DNA of 64,000 nt from Lysinibacillus louembei (GTDB lineage Bacteria > Bacillota > Bacilli > Bacillales_A > Planococcaceae): positions 2,038,001-2,102,000 of the forward strand of contig NZ_CP137624.1 of NCBI RefSeq assembly GCF_033880585.1, given 5' to 3'. Numbering within the stretch: position 1 is the first letter of the stretch; each line of letters starts with the position of its first letter. Positions 24,932 to 34,231 of this stretch are shown here, piece by piece. The position numbers and the translations under genes are program-made. The notes below the pieces were generated by a model. It ran no database searches. It had not been told where the DNA came from and worked only from the letters and a program-made list of their open reading frames with translations.

Positions 24932-25831
24932 TTACTCCTTTGTTTGTGTACGATATTTATTGCGATATTGCAGTGGTGCAAGATGATAATTTTTACGAAA
25001 TAGCTCCACAAAATAGCTCACTTGATTGAAGCCTACTTCCTCGCTAATTTGTGAAATCGATTTATTTGTATGCAAAATTAAGCTTTGTGCGATATAAAGG
25101 CGATGCTTATTAATAAATTTAATTGGCGATAAGCGCGTGTATTTTCGGAATAGCTGATTGCATGCGCTTTTATTAATGAGCGCGCAGTTCGCCAAATCAT
25201 TGACCGTAATCGTATTTGAATAGTTTTCTTGTACAAATTGCAGCATTTGATTAAAAATCGCAATTTCATGCTCCTCACTATTTTTCATTGCCACATCATA
25301 GTATGTAAGTAGATGCTCGAGAAGTGCTGTTAAAAAGGCGATGACTGAGAAAGGTGTTGGTTTATGACCTTGCGTCCAGTTCGCAAGCCTTGCTTTTTGC
25401 TCAAGCGATAATGGCAGTAAACAAGAAGCAAATGGATTGTCTTCAAAAAATGGCTGAACATGCGCTGTCAAAAGCTTTGGATGTAAAAAGTCCAAGTCGA
25501 AGTTAATGCAAAGTGCATTTGTATTTTGATTAATCGTTTTTGAGCTATGCAGCTGCTTTTTATTGATAAGTAAAAGCGTGTTTTCAGAAATAGTTACAAT
25601 TTCATGATTAATTTGATATTCAAGCGAGCCTTGATACACCCACACAATTTGCAGTGCATGATGCCAATGAATCGGTATATAATCCGAGCGTAAATGATGA
25701 TATGTTTGCGTAAATAAGGCGATTGCATAATCATCAAACTGATACGTCACCTGCTCCTCTAAATCCTCTGTTAATGTAATTTCAAACGTTGTCCCATCTA
25801 AAATATTTTGCGCGACTGGCTTTGATTTCAT
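24932..25831 (-). CDS. AraC family transcriptional regulator
   Basis: The 299-residue protein has an N-terminal cupin-like sensing domain (about 40-150, with IPIHWHHALQIVWVYQG) and two C-terminal AraC helix-turn-helices (about 200-295: TVNDLANCALINKSACNQLFRKYT and SISQISEEVGFNQVSYFVELFRKNY). The ATG at 25831 is best placed behind AAAGGGG; two more in-frame starts lie upstream. It is divergent from the amidohydrolase-dpaL operon and probably activates it when the substrate is present. Confidence 0.85.
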   Translation of the reverse strand: MKSKPVAQNILDGTTFEITLTEDLEEQVTYQFDDYAIALFTQTYHHLRSDYIPIHWHHALQIVWVYQGSLEYQINHEIVTISENTLLLINKKQLHSSKTINQNTNALCINFDLDFLHPKLLTAHVQPFFEDNPFASCLLPLSLEQKARLANWTQGHKPTPFSVIAFLTALLEHLLTYYDVAMKNSEEHEIAIFNQMLQFVQENYSNTITVNDLANCALINKSACNQLFRKYTRLSPIKFINKHRLYIAQSLILHTNKSISQISEEVGFNQVSYFVELFRKNYHLAPLQYRNKYRTQTKE

Positions 25832-25927
25832 CAACATTCCCCTTTTCCTCAAATTTGATAAAAATAGTTACAAAATTTATAGAAAGAATATTCCGATTAT
25901 ATGTATAGTAGCTGTAATAGCAATATT

Positions 25928-25953
25928 TTAACGTATTGAAAGGAGAACGTTAA
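25928..25953. promoter_or_regulatory. Inverted repeat upstream of the amidohydrolase operon
   Basis: TTAACGT (25928-25934) and ACGTTAA (25947-25953) form an interrupted palindrome in the divergent region. It is a candidate AraC-type regulator site. A 14-base direct repeat starting AAATTTGAT also occurs near 25851 and 25971. Confidence 0.35.
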
Positions 25954-25996
25954 CTATTTTGTATTGTAGTGAAATTTGATAAAAAGGGGAATTGCA

Positions 25997-27235
25997 ATGG
26001 CATATGATTTAAATGAAGGAGCAGCTCGCGTTATTCAAGATTTAAAGGAGCTTGCCTTATTAACTTCTGATCGAGATGGGGCACAGCGCGTTGCTTGGAC
26101 GGCGTTATGGCAAACGGCACGTGATTGGTATCGCCAAAAAGCAGAGGAGCTTGGTGCGGAAGTTTCAATGGATAGTGCTGGCAATGTTTGGACGAAAATT
26201 GAAGGCGAAAGCGCAGAGGCAATTGTCATTGGAAGCCATTTAGATAGCGTGCCAAATGGGGGCTGGCTTGACGGTGCACTAGGTGTATTAGCTGGGCTTG
26301 AGGCGTTACGACGTTATGTAACTGACAATAAAAAGCCAAGGAAAACGCTATATGTGGTCGATTGGGCAGATGAGGAAGGCGCTCGTTATGGCTATAGCTG
26401 CCTAGGCTCATCCGCAGCAAGCGGCTCTTTAAATATGGCTGAGCTATTGGGACGTGTTGATTTACACGGCATAGCTTTTGAAGAAGCAGCAACAGAGTTT
26501 CAAGTAATACCAGAAAGGATGCTACAAGCGCATCAGGAATTTTTAACGAGAAATATTACAGGCTATTTAGAGCTGCATATTGAGCAAGGGCCTGTTTTAG
26601 AAAAGGAGCACAAGGATGTGGCGTGTGTATTTGGCGCAGCAGGTGTGGAGCGCCATTATATCGATTTTGTTGGACAGGCTGCTCATGCAGGCTCATTTCC
26701 AGTAGCTATGCGTCAAGATGCCTTTCTAGCTGCGGCAGAGGCAGCATTGGAATTTAGAAAGCTTGCATTAAAATATAAGGCGGTTTGTACGGTTGGGCAA
26801 GTGCAAGTACAGCCTGATGTTGTCACAATTGTACCAGGGAAATGTACGATTTCCTTAGATATGCGTACGATAGATATGGCTGATTTGCAAAAAATGTATG
26901 AGGAAGCACAGGCTGTGACAGAAAAAATCGCGAGCGCAAATGACGTTTCAGTAGGATGGCGAAAAATTTATTCGGTCGCACCGCAATTATTCGATGAACA
27001 GCTCATTCAGTTATGTGAAAAAGCTGTTGAAAAGGAAATAGGTGAGCCAACAAAAATGTACTCTGGTCCTTTACACGATGCAGTTGAAATGGCAAAGCTT
27101 GTACCAACTGTCATGATGTTTACAATGTCTGAAGGTGGCTTATCACATACAAAGGAAGAGCACACGCCAGAGCCTAAGCTACAAATCGGGATTCGTGCAT
27201 TTTTACGATTAGTTCATGAGGTGATGGAAGGATAA
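25997..27235 (+). CDS. M20 family Zn-dependent hydrolase (allantoate/N-carbamoyl-amino acid amidohydrolase type)
   Basis: The 412-residue enzyme belongs to the hydantoinase/carbamoylase branch of M20 metallopeptidases, which remove carbamoyl or ureido groups. The metal-binding motifs are GSHLDSVPNGGWLDGALG (about 76-93), ADEEGARYG (about 121) and LELHIEQGP (about 190). A dimerisation domain with VGQAAHAG follows, and a terminal His is in GGLSHTKEEH (about 382). The ATG at 25997 follows AAGGGGAA. It is first of three genes ending with diaminopropionate ammonia-lyase, so the natural substrate may be an N-carbamoylated or N-acylated diamino acid. Confidence 0.85.
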   Translation: MAYDLNEGAARVIQDLKELALLTSDRDGAQRVAWTALWQTARDWYRQKAEELGAEVSMDSAGNVWTKIEGESAEAIVIGSHLDSVPNGGWLDGALGVLAGLEALRRYVTDNKKPRKTLYVVDWADEEGARYGYSCLGSSAASGSLNMAELLGRVDLHGIAFEEAATEFQVIPERMLQAHQEFLTRNITGYLELHIEQGPVLEKEHKDVACVFGAAGVERHYIDFVGQAAHAGSFPVAMRQDAFLAAAEAALEFRKLALKYKAVCTVGQVQVQPDVVTIVPGKCTISLDMRTIDMADLQKMYEEAQAVTEKIASANDVSVGWRKIYSVAPQLFDEQLIQLCEKAVEKEIGEPTKMYSGPLHDAVEMAKLVPTVMMFTMSEGGLSHTKEEHTPEPKLQIGIRAFLRLVHEVMEG

Positions 27236-27249
27236 AGGAGGATTTTTCT

Positions 27250-28395
27250 ATGAATTTTAAACAACAGTTAATAGAATGGCGACATTATTTACACAAATAC
27301 CCTGAAACAGCCTTTGAAGAGGTGAAAACAGCTGCCTATGTAGCACAGGAGCTTCGCAAAATGGGGTTAGAGGTGCATGAAAATATTGGCGGAATGGGTG
27401 TTGTAGCAAATTTAACAGTTGGCGATGGAAAAAGAGCGATTGGCATACGTGCGGATATGGATGCTTTAAATTTACATGAGGTGAAGGAGCTGGCATACCG
27501 CTCTATACATCAAGGGAAAATGCATGCATGTGGACATGATGGACATATGACAACTGTATTAGGCGCAGCAAAATTGCTATCGACAGAGAAGAGCTTTAAT
27601 GGTACTGTCCGCTTTATTTTTCAGTCTGCGGAGGAAATTGGCAAAGGAGCAGAGGCGATGATGGCAGATGAGTTATTTGAGCGTTTTCCAATCGATGAAA
27701 TTTATGGCTTGCACAATATGCCAGGGCTGCCAGCAGGCACGATTCAAACGCGACCAGGTCCAATTATGGCGAGCGAGGATAATTTTGTTATTCGCATTAA
27801 AGGAAAGGGCTCACACGCATCGAGTCCACATATGGGCATTGACCCACTAGTCATTGCCGCAGAAATTATTTTAGCACTGCAAACGATTGTAGCACGCAAT
27901 ATCAATCCAAACGATACGGCGGTTGTTTCTTGTACAGAGATTCATACAGATGGCATTCGCAATGCGATTCCTTCTAATGTAGAAATTAAAGGTGATACGA
28001 GAAGCTTTACACCAGAAGTGCAGGCAATGCTTGAAAGTCGCATGAGAAGCATTTGTGAAGGGATTTGTGCTGTACATGGTGCTGAATGTGATTTCGAATA
28101 TACGTATGAATTTTCACCAACAATCAATGAGCAACGCTGTACAGCAGTAGCAATTGAAGCAGCAAAAAAAATTGTCGGAACAGACAAAGTAAATGAAAGC
28201 TGTGAGCGATTTATGGCATCAGAGGACTTCGGCAAGTTTTTAGAGAAAATCCCTGGCTGCTTCGTGTTTTTAGGCAGTAAAGTTGAAAATGAGGAAATCA
28301 TTCCATTACACAATGCGCATTATGACTATAACGATGACGTATTGGAAACGGGCGCAGCATTTTTCGCTGAAATTGTAAGGAGGCAGCTACAATGA
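27250..28395 (+). CDS. M20 family amidohydrolase (amino acid deacylase type)
   Basis: The 381-residue protein is an M20D amidohydrolase related to aminoacylases and hippurate hydrolases. The metal ligands lie in HACGHDGHM (about 92-98), the QSAEEIGKG segment (about 125-133), LHNMPG (about 156) and SEDFG near 327. It removes an acyl group from an amino acid. It sits 14 bases after the carbamoylase-like gene and overlaps dpaL by 4 bases (ATGA), so all three are translated together. Confidence 0.87.
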   Translation: MNFKQQLIEWRHYLHKYPETAFEEVKTAAYVAQELRKMGLEVHENIGGMGVVANLTVGDGKRAIGIRADMDALNLHEVKELAYRSIHQGKMHACGHDGHMTTVLGAAKLLSTEKSFNGTVRFIFQSAEEIGKGAEAMMADELFERFPIDEIYGLHNMPGLPAGTIQTRPGPIMASEDNFVIRIKGKGSHASSPHMGIDPLVIAAEIILALQTIVARNINPNDTAVVSCTEIHTDGIRNAIPSNVEIKGDTRSFTPEVQAMLESRMRSICEGICAVHGAECDFEYTYEFSPTINEQRCTAVAIEAAKKIVGTDKVNESCERFMASEDFGKFLEKIPGCFVFLGSKVENEEIIPLHNAHYDYNDDVLETGAAFFAEIVRRQLQ

Positions 28396-29585
28396 AATTA
28401 ATAAAATATGAGCGTCAACAAAATCCGAGCACAAGCGTGGAGTTTTTAGGATTAAAGGAAGCACAAAAAGTGCAAGCATTCCATCAAAGCTTTCCACAAT
28501 ATGAGCCAACGCCTTTAGCAATGTTAGATCAATTGGCGAAAGAATTGTATGTCAGCAAGCTTTTTGTCAAAGATGAGTCCTATCGATTTGACTTAAATGC
28601 CTTTAAAGCATTAGGTGGCTCTTATGCTATTGGACAATATTTAGCTAAAAAATTAAATATAGAGCCAACTGAATTAACATACGACAAATTAGTTTCACCA
28701 GAAGTAAAGGCACAATTAGGTGAGCTAACGTTTATTACAGCAACAGATGGCAATCATGGGCGAGGGGTAGCATGGACGGCGAAGCAGTTACAGCAAAAAT
28801 CAGTTGTCTATATGCCGAAGGGCTCTTCTCAGGAAAGGCTGAACCATATTAAAGCATTAGGGGCAGATGCCTCTATTACAGACTTGAACTATGATGATAC
28901 AGTTCGTTTAGCAGCTGAGCATGCAGAGCAAAATAATTGGGTTTTAGTGCAGGATACAGCGTGGGAAAACTATGAGGAAATTCCAAGGCATATTATGCAA
29001 GGTTATATGACGATGGTTGTAGAGGCATATGAGCAGCTAAAAGAATTAGGTGAAAAGCCAACACATATTTTCATTCAAGCAGGTGTTGGCTCAATGGCAG
29101 CTGCAGTGCAAGGCTTCTTTGCAGACGTCTATGGTGAAGATCGCCCAATAACAGTTGTTGTTGAACCAGATAAGGCGGATTGCTTATTTAAAACAGCTGA
29201 AGCAAATGATGGTCAGCTACATTATGTAAAAGGCGATATGGATACGATTATGGCAGGGCTTGCCTGTGGAGAGCCAAGTACATTAGGATGGGCAATTTTA
29301 AAGGATTATGCGGATGCCTTTCTTTCCTGTTCTGACAATATTGCTGTGCAAGGGATGAGGGTTTTAGCTGCGCCGATGAAGGGTGACATACAAGTGATTT
29401 CAGGTGAATCGGGAGCTGTTGGCGTAGGTGCTGTTAGGGAAATATTGAGAAGAAGTGAGTATGCACATTTAAAAGAGCAATTAATGATCAACGAAGCTTC
29501 CAAAATATTATTTTTCAGTACAGAAGGTGATACGGACGCAGCGCATTTTAAAAAGGTTGTATGGGATGGAGCATACTCCATATAA
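28392..29585 (+). CDS. dpaL: Diaminopropionate ammonia-lyase
   Basis: DpaL is a PLP enzyme that converts 2,3-diaminopropionate to pyruvate and ammonia. The 397-residue length is normal. The PLP lysine is K72 in LNAFKALGGSYA, the glycine loop is near GVGSMAAAVQGFF, and the end FFSTEGDTD also fits. It closes the amidohydrolase operon and supplies carbon and nitrogen from a diaminopropionate-containing compound. In E. coli, ygeX (dpaL) is likewise next to an M20 gene (ygeY). A terminator follows. Confidence 0.9.
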   Translation: MKLIKYERQQNPSTSVEFLGLKEAQKVQAFHQSFPQYEPTPLAMLDQLAKELYVSKLFVKDESYRFDLNAFKALGGSYAIGQYLAKKLNIEPTELTYDKLVSPEVKAQLGELTFITATDGNHGRGVAWTAKQLQQKSVVYMPKGSSQERLNHIKALGADASITDLNYDDTVRLAAEHAEQNNWVLVQDTAWENYEEIPRHIMQGYMTMVVEAYEQLKELGEKPTHIFIQAGVGSMAAAVQGFFADVYGEDRPITVVVEPDKADCLFKTAEANDGQLHYVKGDMDTIMAGLACGEPSTLGWAILKDYADAFLSCSDNIAVQGMRVLAAPMKGDIQVISGESGAVGVGAVREILRRSEYAHLKEQLMINEASKILFFSTEGDTDAAHFKKVVWDGAYSI

Positions 29586-29593
29586 TATAAAGC

Positions 29594-29621
29594 AAAAATC
29601 CGAATTATCGTTCGGATTTTT
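29594..29621 (+). terminator. Terminator after dpaL
   Basis: Eleven-base arms (29594-29604, 29611-29621) form a perfect stem ending in TTTTT. Confidence 0.85.
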
Positions 29622-29705
29622 CTTTCGTTAAAAAAGATACTTCCAAAATACATCTTTTTTATAGTATGATTGTCTCATATGGGAATTTGAAAAGGGGAAT
29701 TTACT

Positions 29706-31418
29706 ATGAAGCTAAGAAAATCACTAACTTTTCAACTTGGGACAATTATCGCTAGTATTTTAGTCGTGATGTTGGGGATTAGTTCATTTGCGACATATAT
29801 CACAGCTTATAAGAAAATATATGAGGCTGCGGGAATAGAAGCATATGGCTGTGCAAATATTACGACAGGCTTAATTGCAGCGGCTGATATTGAGCAGGCT
29901 CTAGCAGGAAATGATGCGAAGAAGCAAGAAATAAGCGATGCACTTAATTGGACAATTGCACATAAAGATATTTTTCAAACGCAATATATTTTAACGCTTG
30001 ATGGGTCATTGCTAGCACTTGATCAGCATCTTGCGCAAGCAGGCTTTACTATTGGTGAGTCATTCCATATGGATGAAAAAGCTGTAAGCGCTTTATTAGA
30101 GCATAAGCATCCAACGTATTCTGAAATTTATGAATTTGGCGGAATGGAGCGCCTATCAGGCTATGCACCTATTTTTAAAGACCATGACCCAACGCAAGAA
30201 ATTATTGCGATTAGTGTCATTGATTTTGATGCAAACATTGTCAAAGAACGCACATGGGATGTTGTGCGTAATGGTATTTTAATTAGCATTTTCCCGATGT
30301 TTTTAGCTTCGGTTATTACGGGCTTCTTAATCCGCCGTAAAGTGAAGCCAATAAGCGTATTAATTCAGCAGGCGAAGGAAATTGCAAATGGCAATTTAGC
30401 TGTTGAAAAAACATCCATTAAAAATCACGATGAAGTGGGCGACTTAGCTTTAACTTTAAATCAAATGACAGATAATTTACAAAGCATGATTTTAACAATG
30501 CGACAAACGGCATATACACTATCGAATAATGCAGAGAAATCGGCAAAAACTTTGGATAGCATGACGCATACGATGCAAGGTGTTGCCAATCATATTAGTG
30601 AGGTCACAGGCTCGATTACTGGTGGCATGCATCATGCAGAAAAAGCGAGCGACGCGCTGGTTGATTTAGCGAAAGAACTACAAACGATGAAAGTAAAGGC
30701 AGATCATACTGTAGAAAATTCGCATACTACATTGCAAATTGCGCGAGATGGAGAGCAGCGCGCATTAGATATTAACAATGATATCGCCTTGATTCAAAAA
30801 GGCTCTGATGAAGTAAGTCAAACAGTTGAAAATTTGGTTGCCTCTGCAACAAAAATTCAAGCGATTACGACAACAATTACTGAAATTGCAGCACAAACGA
30901 ATTTATTAGCGCTCAACGCATCAATTGAATCAGCGCGTGCTGGTGAGCATGGTAAAGGCTTTGCTGTTGTCGCTGAGGAAGTAAGAAAGCTAGCTGAACA
31001 ATCGAATCGTGAAGTATCGCAGGTTGAAGCATTAGTACAGGACATTATGGCAAATATTGAGCATGTTATTGCATCATCCAAGGACAACACGAAATACATT
31101 GACCAAGGTACAGAAACCGTCAAGCTTACAACCGAATCTTTACACGCCATTTCGCAGGCTGTAACAGAAACGGTTGAAGAGATTATCGAAATGTCCTCAA
31201 TAATGACAGCGGAGGCAGAAAAATCACAGCATGTCGTGCAAATGATTCAGCACTTAACGGCCAATATAGCTGAAATTGAAGCAACGATGAACAACTTAAC
31301 AAATGCTGCACAGCAAACGACAGACAGCATCGACGAAGTAGCACAAAGCTCAAATGAAACAAACGAAATGGCGCAAGCGCTAAATGAGCATGTAAAGGCA
31401 TTTACGTTGAAATCATAA
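29706..31418 (+). CDS. Methyl-accepting chemotaxis protein (membrane type)
   Basis: The 570-residue receptor has an N-terminal membrane segment (about 12-32), an extracellular sensing domain (about 33-190), a second membrane segment (about 194-214) and a HAMP domain (about 215-268, with [20 protein letters not shown]). A signalling domain follows with the conserved hairpin tip [30 protein letters not shown]. It signals to CheA/CheW. The ligand cannot be read from the sequence; the dpaL operon upstream is a possible hint of an amino acid signal. The start follows AAAAGGGGAA. Confidence 0.9.
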   Translation: MKLRKSLTFQLGTIIASILVVMLGISSFATYITAYKKIYEAAGIEAYGCANITTGLIAAADIEQALAGNDAKKQEISDALNWTIAHKDIFQTQYILTLDGSLLALDQHLAQAGFTIGESFHMDEKAVSALLEHKHPTYSEIYEFGGMERLSGYAPIFKDHDPTQEIIAISVIDFDANIVKERTWDVVRNGILISIFPMFLASVITGFLIRRKVKPISVLIQQAKEIANGNLAVEKTSIKNHDEVGDLALTLNQMTDNLQSMILTMRQTAYTLSNNAEKSAKTLDSMTHTMQGVANHISEVTGSITGGMHHAEKASDALVDLAKELQTMKVKADHTVENSHTTLQIARDGEQRALDINNDIALIQKGSDEVSQTVENLVASATKIQAITTTITEIAAQTNLLALNASIESARAGEHGKGFAVVAEEVRKLAEQSNREVSQVEALVQDIMANIEHVIASSKDNTKYIDQGTETVKLTTESLHAISQAVTETVEEIIEMSSIMTAEAEKSQHVVQMIQHLTANIAEIEATMNNLTNAAQQTTDSIDEVAQSSNETNEMAQALNEHVKAFTLKS

Positions 31419-31444
31419 AGTAAATCCAACTATAGGAGGTAACT

Positions 31445-31657
31445 ATGGCAGACATTAAATACGAAATTATTGAGCATATCGGTGTACTTTCACAATCACC
31501 AAAAGGCTGGAAAAAGGAATTAAATCGTATTAGCTGGAATGGCAATGCACCAAAATATGATATTCGTGAATGGGCACCAGAACATGAGAAAATGGGAAAA
31601 GGGATTACGTTGTCGGAGGAAGAAGTACAGGTTTTAAAGGAATTGTTAGCTAAATAG
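31445..31657 (+). CDS. YdbC family PC4-like protein
   Basis: The 70-residue protein matches the YdbC family, small PC4-like proteins that bind single-stranded DNA. Its core includes GWKKELNRISWNG, KYDIREWAPEHEKMGKGITLSEEE and a final helix. The start follows AGGAGG. It probably acts in replication, repair or transcription. A terminator (31665-31692) follows. Confidence 0.85.
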   Translation: MADIKYEIIEHIGVLSQSPKGWKKELNRISWNGNAPKYDIREWAPEHEKMGKGITLSEEEVQVLKELLAK

Positions 31658-31664
31658 TTTATGA

Positions 31665-31692
31665 TCAAAGCCACCTCTTTTTTAGAGGTGGT
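31665..31692 (+). terminator. Terminator after ydbC-like gene
   Basis: AAGCCACCTCT pairs with AGAGGTGGTTTT around a short T-rich loop. The T-run follows. Confidence 0.8.
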
Positions 31693-31864
31693 TTTATTAT
31701 CAACGAAAAGCAATTACAAGCTTTCTTTAAGTTTCCAAATCTAATAATTTACTCTATTAAACCCATATTTTGAATTCGAGATATTATCTTGTGGAAAGTA
31801 ATTTGAAATGCTACACTAGTTAAATAAATTTAAAGATTCAGAATGAAAAGGAGAGATTTAAGAA

Positions 31865-34105
31865 ATGGGGAAAATTAATAAGAGTATAGCGATGCTTAGT
31901 ATTGCTGTCTTAATTTTTGCTACAAGTATTTTCTTTACACAATCAACCGCTAGTGCACAAGAAGACAAGGATATACATATTACGCTTCTTGCAACATCGG
32001 ACATTCACGGGCGCTCTATGCCTTGGGATTATGCAACAGATGGAGAGAATTTAACGGGGAGCTTGACACAGCTATACACAATTATTAAAAAAGTTCGTCA
32101 AGAAAACCCAAATACAATTTTATTGGAAAACGGTGATTTAATACAAGATAATTCTGCTGAATTATTTAATGACCAACCGCAATCTCCAATGATGGTTGCA
32201 GCAAATGAAATGGGCTATGAAGCTTGGACATATGGCAATCATGAGTTTAATTTCGGCTTGGATGTATTAGATAAAGTTTCTAGCCAATTTAATGGCGAGC
32301 GCCTTGCAGGAAATGTTTATAAGGAAAATGGGGAACGTTATTTACCAGCCTATACAATTATTGAACGTGAAGGCGTGAAAATCGGTGTGATTGGGATGGT
32401 TACCCCATTAATTACAGAGTATGAAAAAGGTACAAATCATTTAGATGGATTAGTTGTAAAAAATCCAGTAGATGAAACGAAAAAAGCAGTGAAAGAATTA
32501 GAAGGCAAAGTAGATGTGATGATTGGTCTTATGCATATGGGCTTGGAAAATGAAAACGGTGTTCCAGGAACAGGTGTTAAAGAAATGGCGAATGCTGTGC
32601 CAGAGCTTGCTGCTATTTTTGCAGGACACAACCATGTATTGATTAATAAAGAAGAAGTGAACGGCGTTGTTATCACAGAGCCTAATCGATACGGAACGCA
32701 TATTTCACGCATTGATTTAACGTTTACACGTGAAGGTGAGCAGCTAACATTAAAAGAAAAAGATGCATCGACAATTCCTGTAAAAAACGAGGATGGCACA
32801 TTTGTTGAGTCAGACAAGGGGTTAGAAGAAATCTTAAAGCCTTATCATGAATTTGCACGTGCAGATGCAAATGTTGAAGTAGCTCAATTAAAAGGAACAG
32901 ACCTTGTGCCTGACAATGAAATCAAAGGTATTCCTTCTGTACACATTCAAGAAACGCCTTTATCAGATTTCTTCCATGAAGTAATGCTTCATTATAGTAA
33001 GGCAGATGTGGTAGCACATCAAATTGATAATGATAAAGCGTCATTGGATGTAGGACCGATTAAGAAAAAGGATATCGCTTATAATTATCAATTTGCTGGT
33101 GGAGAAGTATCTGTTTATGAAGTAACAGGTCAAGATTTAAAGGATTATATGGAATGGGCTGTGGGTTATTTCAATAGCACACGCGATGGAGATGTAACGG
33201 TTAGCTTTGATAAAACGCGACGTGCATCTAAATATAGCACAAATGACTATTTCGGTAATGTTCAGTATGATATTGATTTAACAGAGCCAGCAGGCAACAG
33301 AATCAAAAATCTTCGCAAATTAGATGGCACACCAATTAAGATGGAAGACAATTTAACACTTGGTATGAATGCATACCGAATGGACTTCCTTGTATCTAAA
33401 GGCCAAGCACTTGAAGGGCGCAAATTTAATATGATTTGGTCTTCGAAAGAGGAAAGTGCTTATGGGGAAACAGGTGGTACAATTCGTAATTTAGCGATTC
33501 GCTATTTGAAAGAAGAAATGAACGGTGTCTATGAGCCTGTTATTAAGGATAACTGGAAAATTATCGGTGTTGATACAACATCGCCTGCTCGTGCGGCAGT
33601 TGTTGAGCTAATCAATAAAGATATTTTAACAGTACCAACATCAGAGGATGGCAAATATACAAATATCGCTTCGATTAATATTAAAGATGCGATTACAGCA
33701 GAAGAAATCGCAACATTAGCAACAAAAGCTGGTGTAGATGCAGATCAATTCAAGAATGTAAAAACGACAGGTGAGTTTTATCAGCAGCTTGTAAAAGCAA
33801 TGAATGCACCTACAGCTGAGCCAGAAAAAGAGGCAGAGAAGCCTGTAGAAAAGCCAGCACCAGAAAAGCAGCAGCCTGAAAAACCAAAGCCTACTGTAAC
33901 GCAGCCAAAATCAACAAAAGGAACTGTGACAGCTTATCACTTAAACGTTCGTTCAAATCCATCGAACACAGGAAAAGTATATGGAACGATTGCAAAAAAT
34001 ACAGAAATTACGATTTTAGGCAATGAAAAAGGCTGGTACAAAATTTCTTATAAAGGTAAAACAGCTTACGTTTATAGCAAATATGTAAAGGTTAAAAGCA
34101 AGTAG
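31865..34105 (+). CDS. Secreted 5'-nucleotidase/cyclic phosphodiesterase with SH3b domain
   Basis: The 746-residue protein is an exported UshA/YfkN-like nucleotidase. It has a signal peptide (about 1-31, ending ASA), a metallophosphatase domain with SDIHG (about 44), ENGD, YGNHEFNFG (about 122) and GHNH (about 254), and a 5'-nucleotidase C-terminal domain (about 340-560). A Pro/Glu/Lys-rich linker (about 650-685) precedes a bacterial SH3 domain (about 686-746) that holds it to the wall. It releases nucleosides and phosphate from external nucleotides. No phosphate-control site was obvious. Confidence 0.88.
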   Translation: MGKINKSIAMLSIAVLIFATSIFFTQSTASAQEDKDIHITLLATSDIHGRSMPWDYATDGENLTGSLTQLYTIIKKVRQENPNTILLENGDLIQDNSAELFNDQPQSPMMVAANEMGYEAWTYGNHEFNFGLDVLDKVSSQFNGERLAGNVYKENGERYLPAYTIIEREGVKIGVIGMVTPLITEYEKGTNHLDGLVVKNPVDETKKAVKELEGKVDVMIGLMHMGLENENGVPGTGVKEMANAVPELAAIFAGHNHVLINKEEVNGVVITEPNRYGTHISRIDLTFTREGEQLTLKEKDASTIPVKNEDGTFVESDKGLEEILKPYHEFARADANVEVAQLKGTDLVPDNEIKGIPSVHIQETPLSDFFHEVMLHYSKADVVAHQIDNDKASLDVGPIKKKDIAYNYQFAGGEVSVYEVTGQDLKDYMEWAVGYFNSTRDGDVTVSFDKTRRASKYSTNDYFGNVQYDIDLTEPAGNRIKNLRKLDGTPIKMEDNLTLGMNAYRMDFLVSKGQALEGRKFNMIWSSKEESAYGETGGTIRNLAIRYLKEEMNGVYEPVIKDNWKIIGVDTTSPARAAVVELINKDILTVPTSEDGKYTNIASINIKDAITAEEIATLATKAGVDADQFKNVKTTGEFYQQLVKAMNAPTAEPEKEAEKPVEKPAPEKQQPEKPKPTVTQPKSTKGTVTAYHLNVRSNPSNTGKVYGTIAKNTEITILGNEKGWYKISYKGKTAYVYSKYVKVKSK

Positions 34106-34112
34106 TATAGGG

Positions 34113-34146
34113 AGAAGCAGCCAATGATGAAATTGGTTGCTTCTTT
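34113..34146 (+). terminator. Terminator after the nucleotidase gene
   Basis: AGAAGCAGCCAAT and ATTGGTTGCTTCT form a perfect 13-base stem with a 6-base loop, followed by TTCTTT. Confidence 0.85.
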
Positions 34147-34231
34147 CTTTATAGATAATTATATATTCCAGTCGACGTTTCAAAAGTCATTTTCCAGCTT
34201 ATCCTTTATAATAATAAAAAGAGGTGATACG

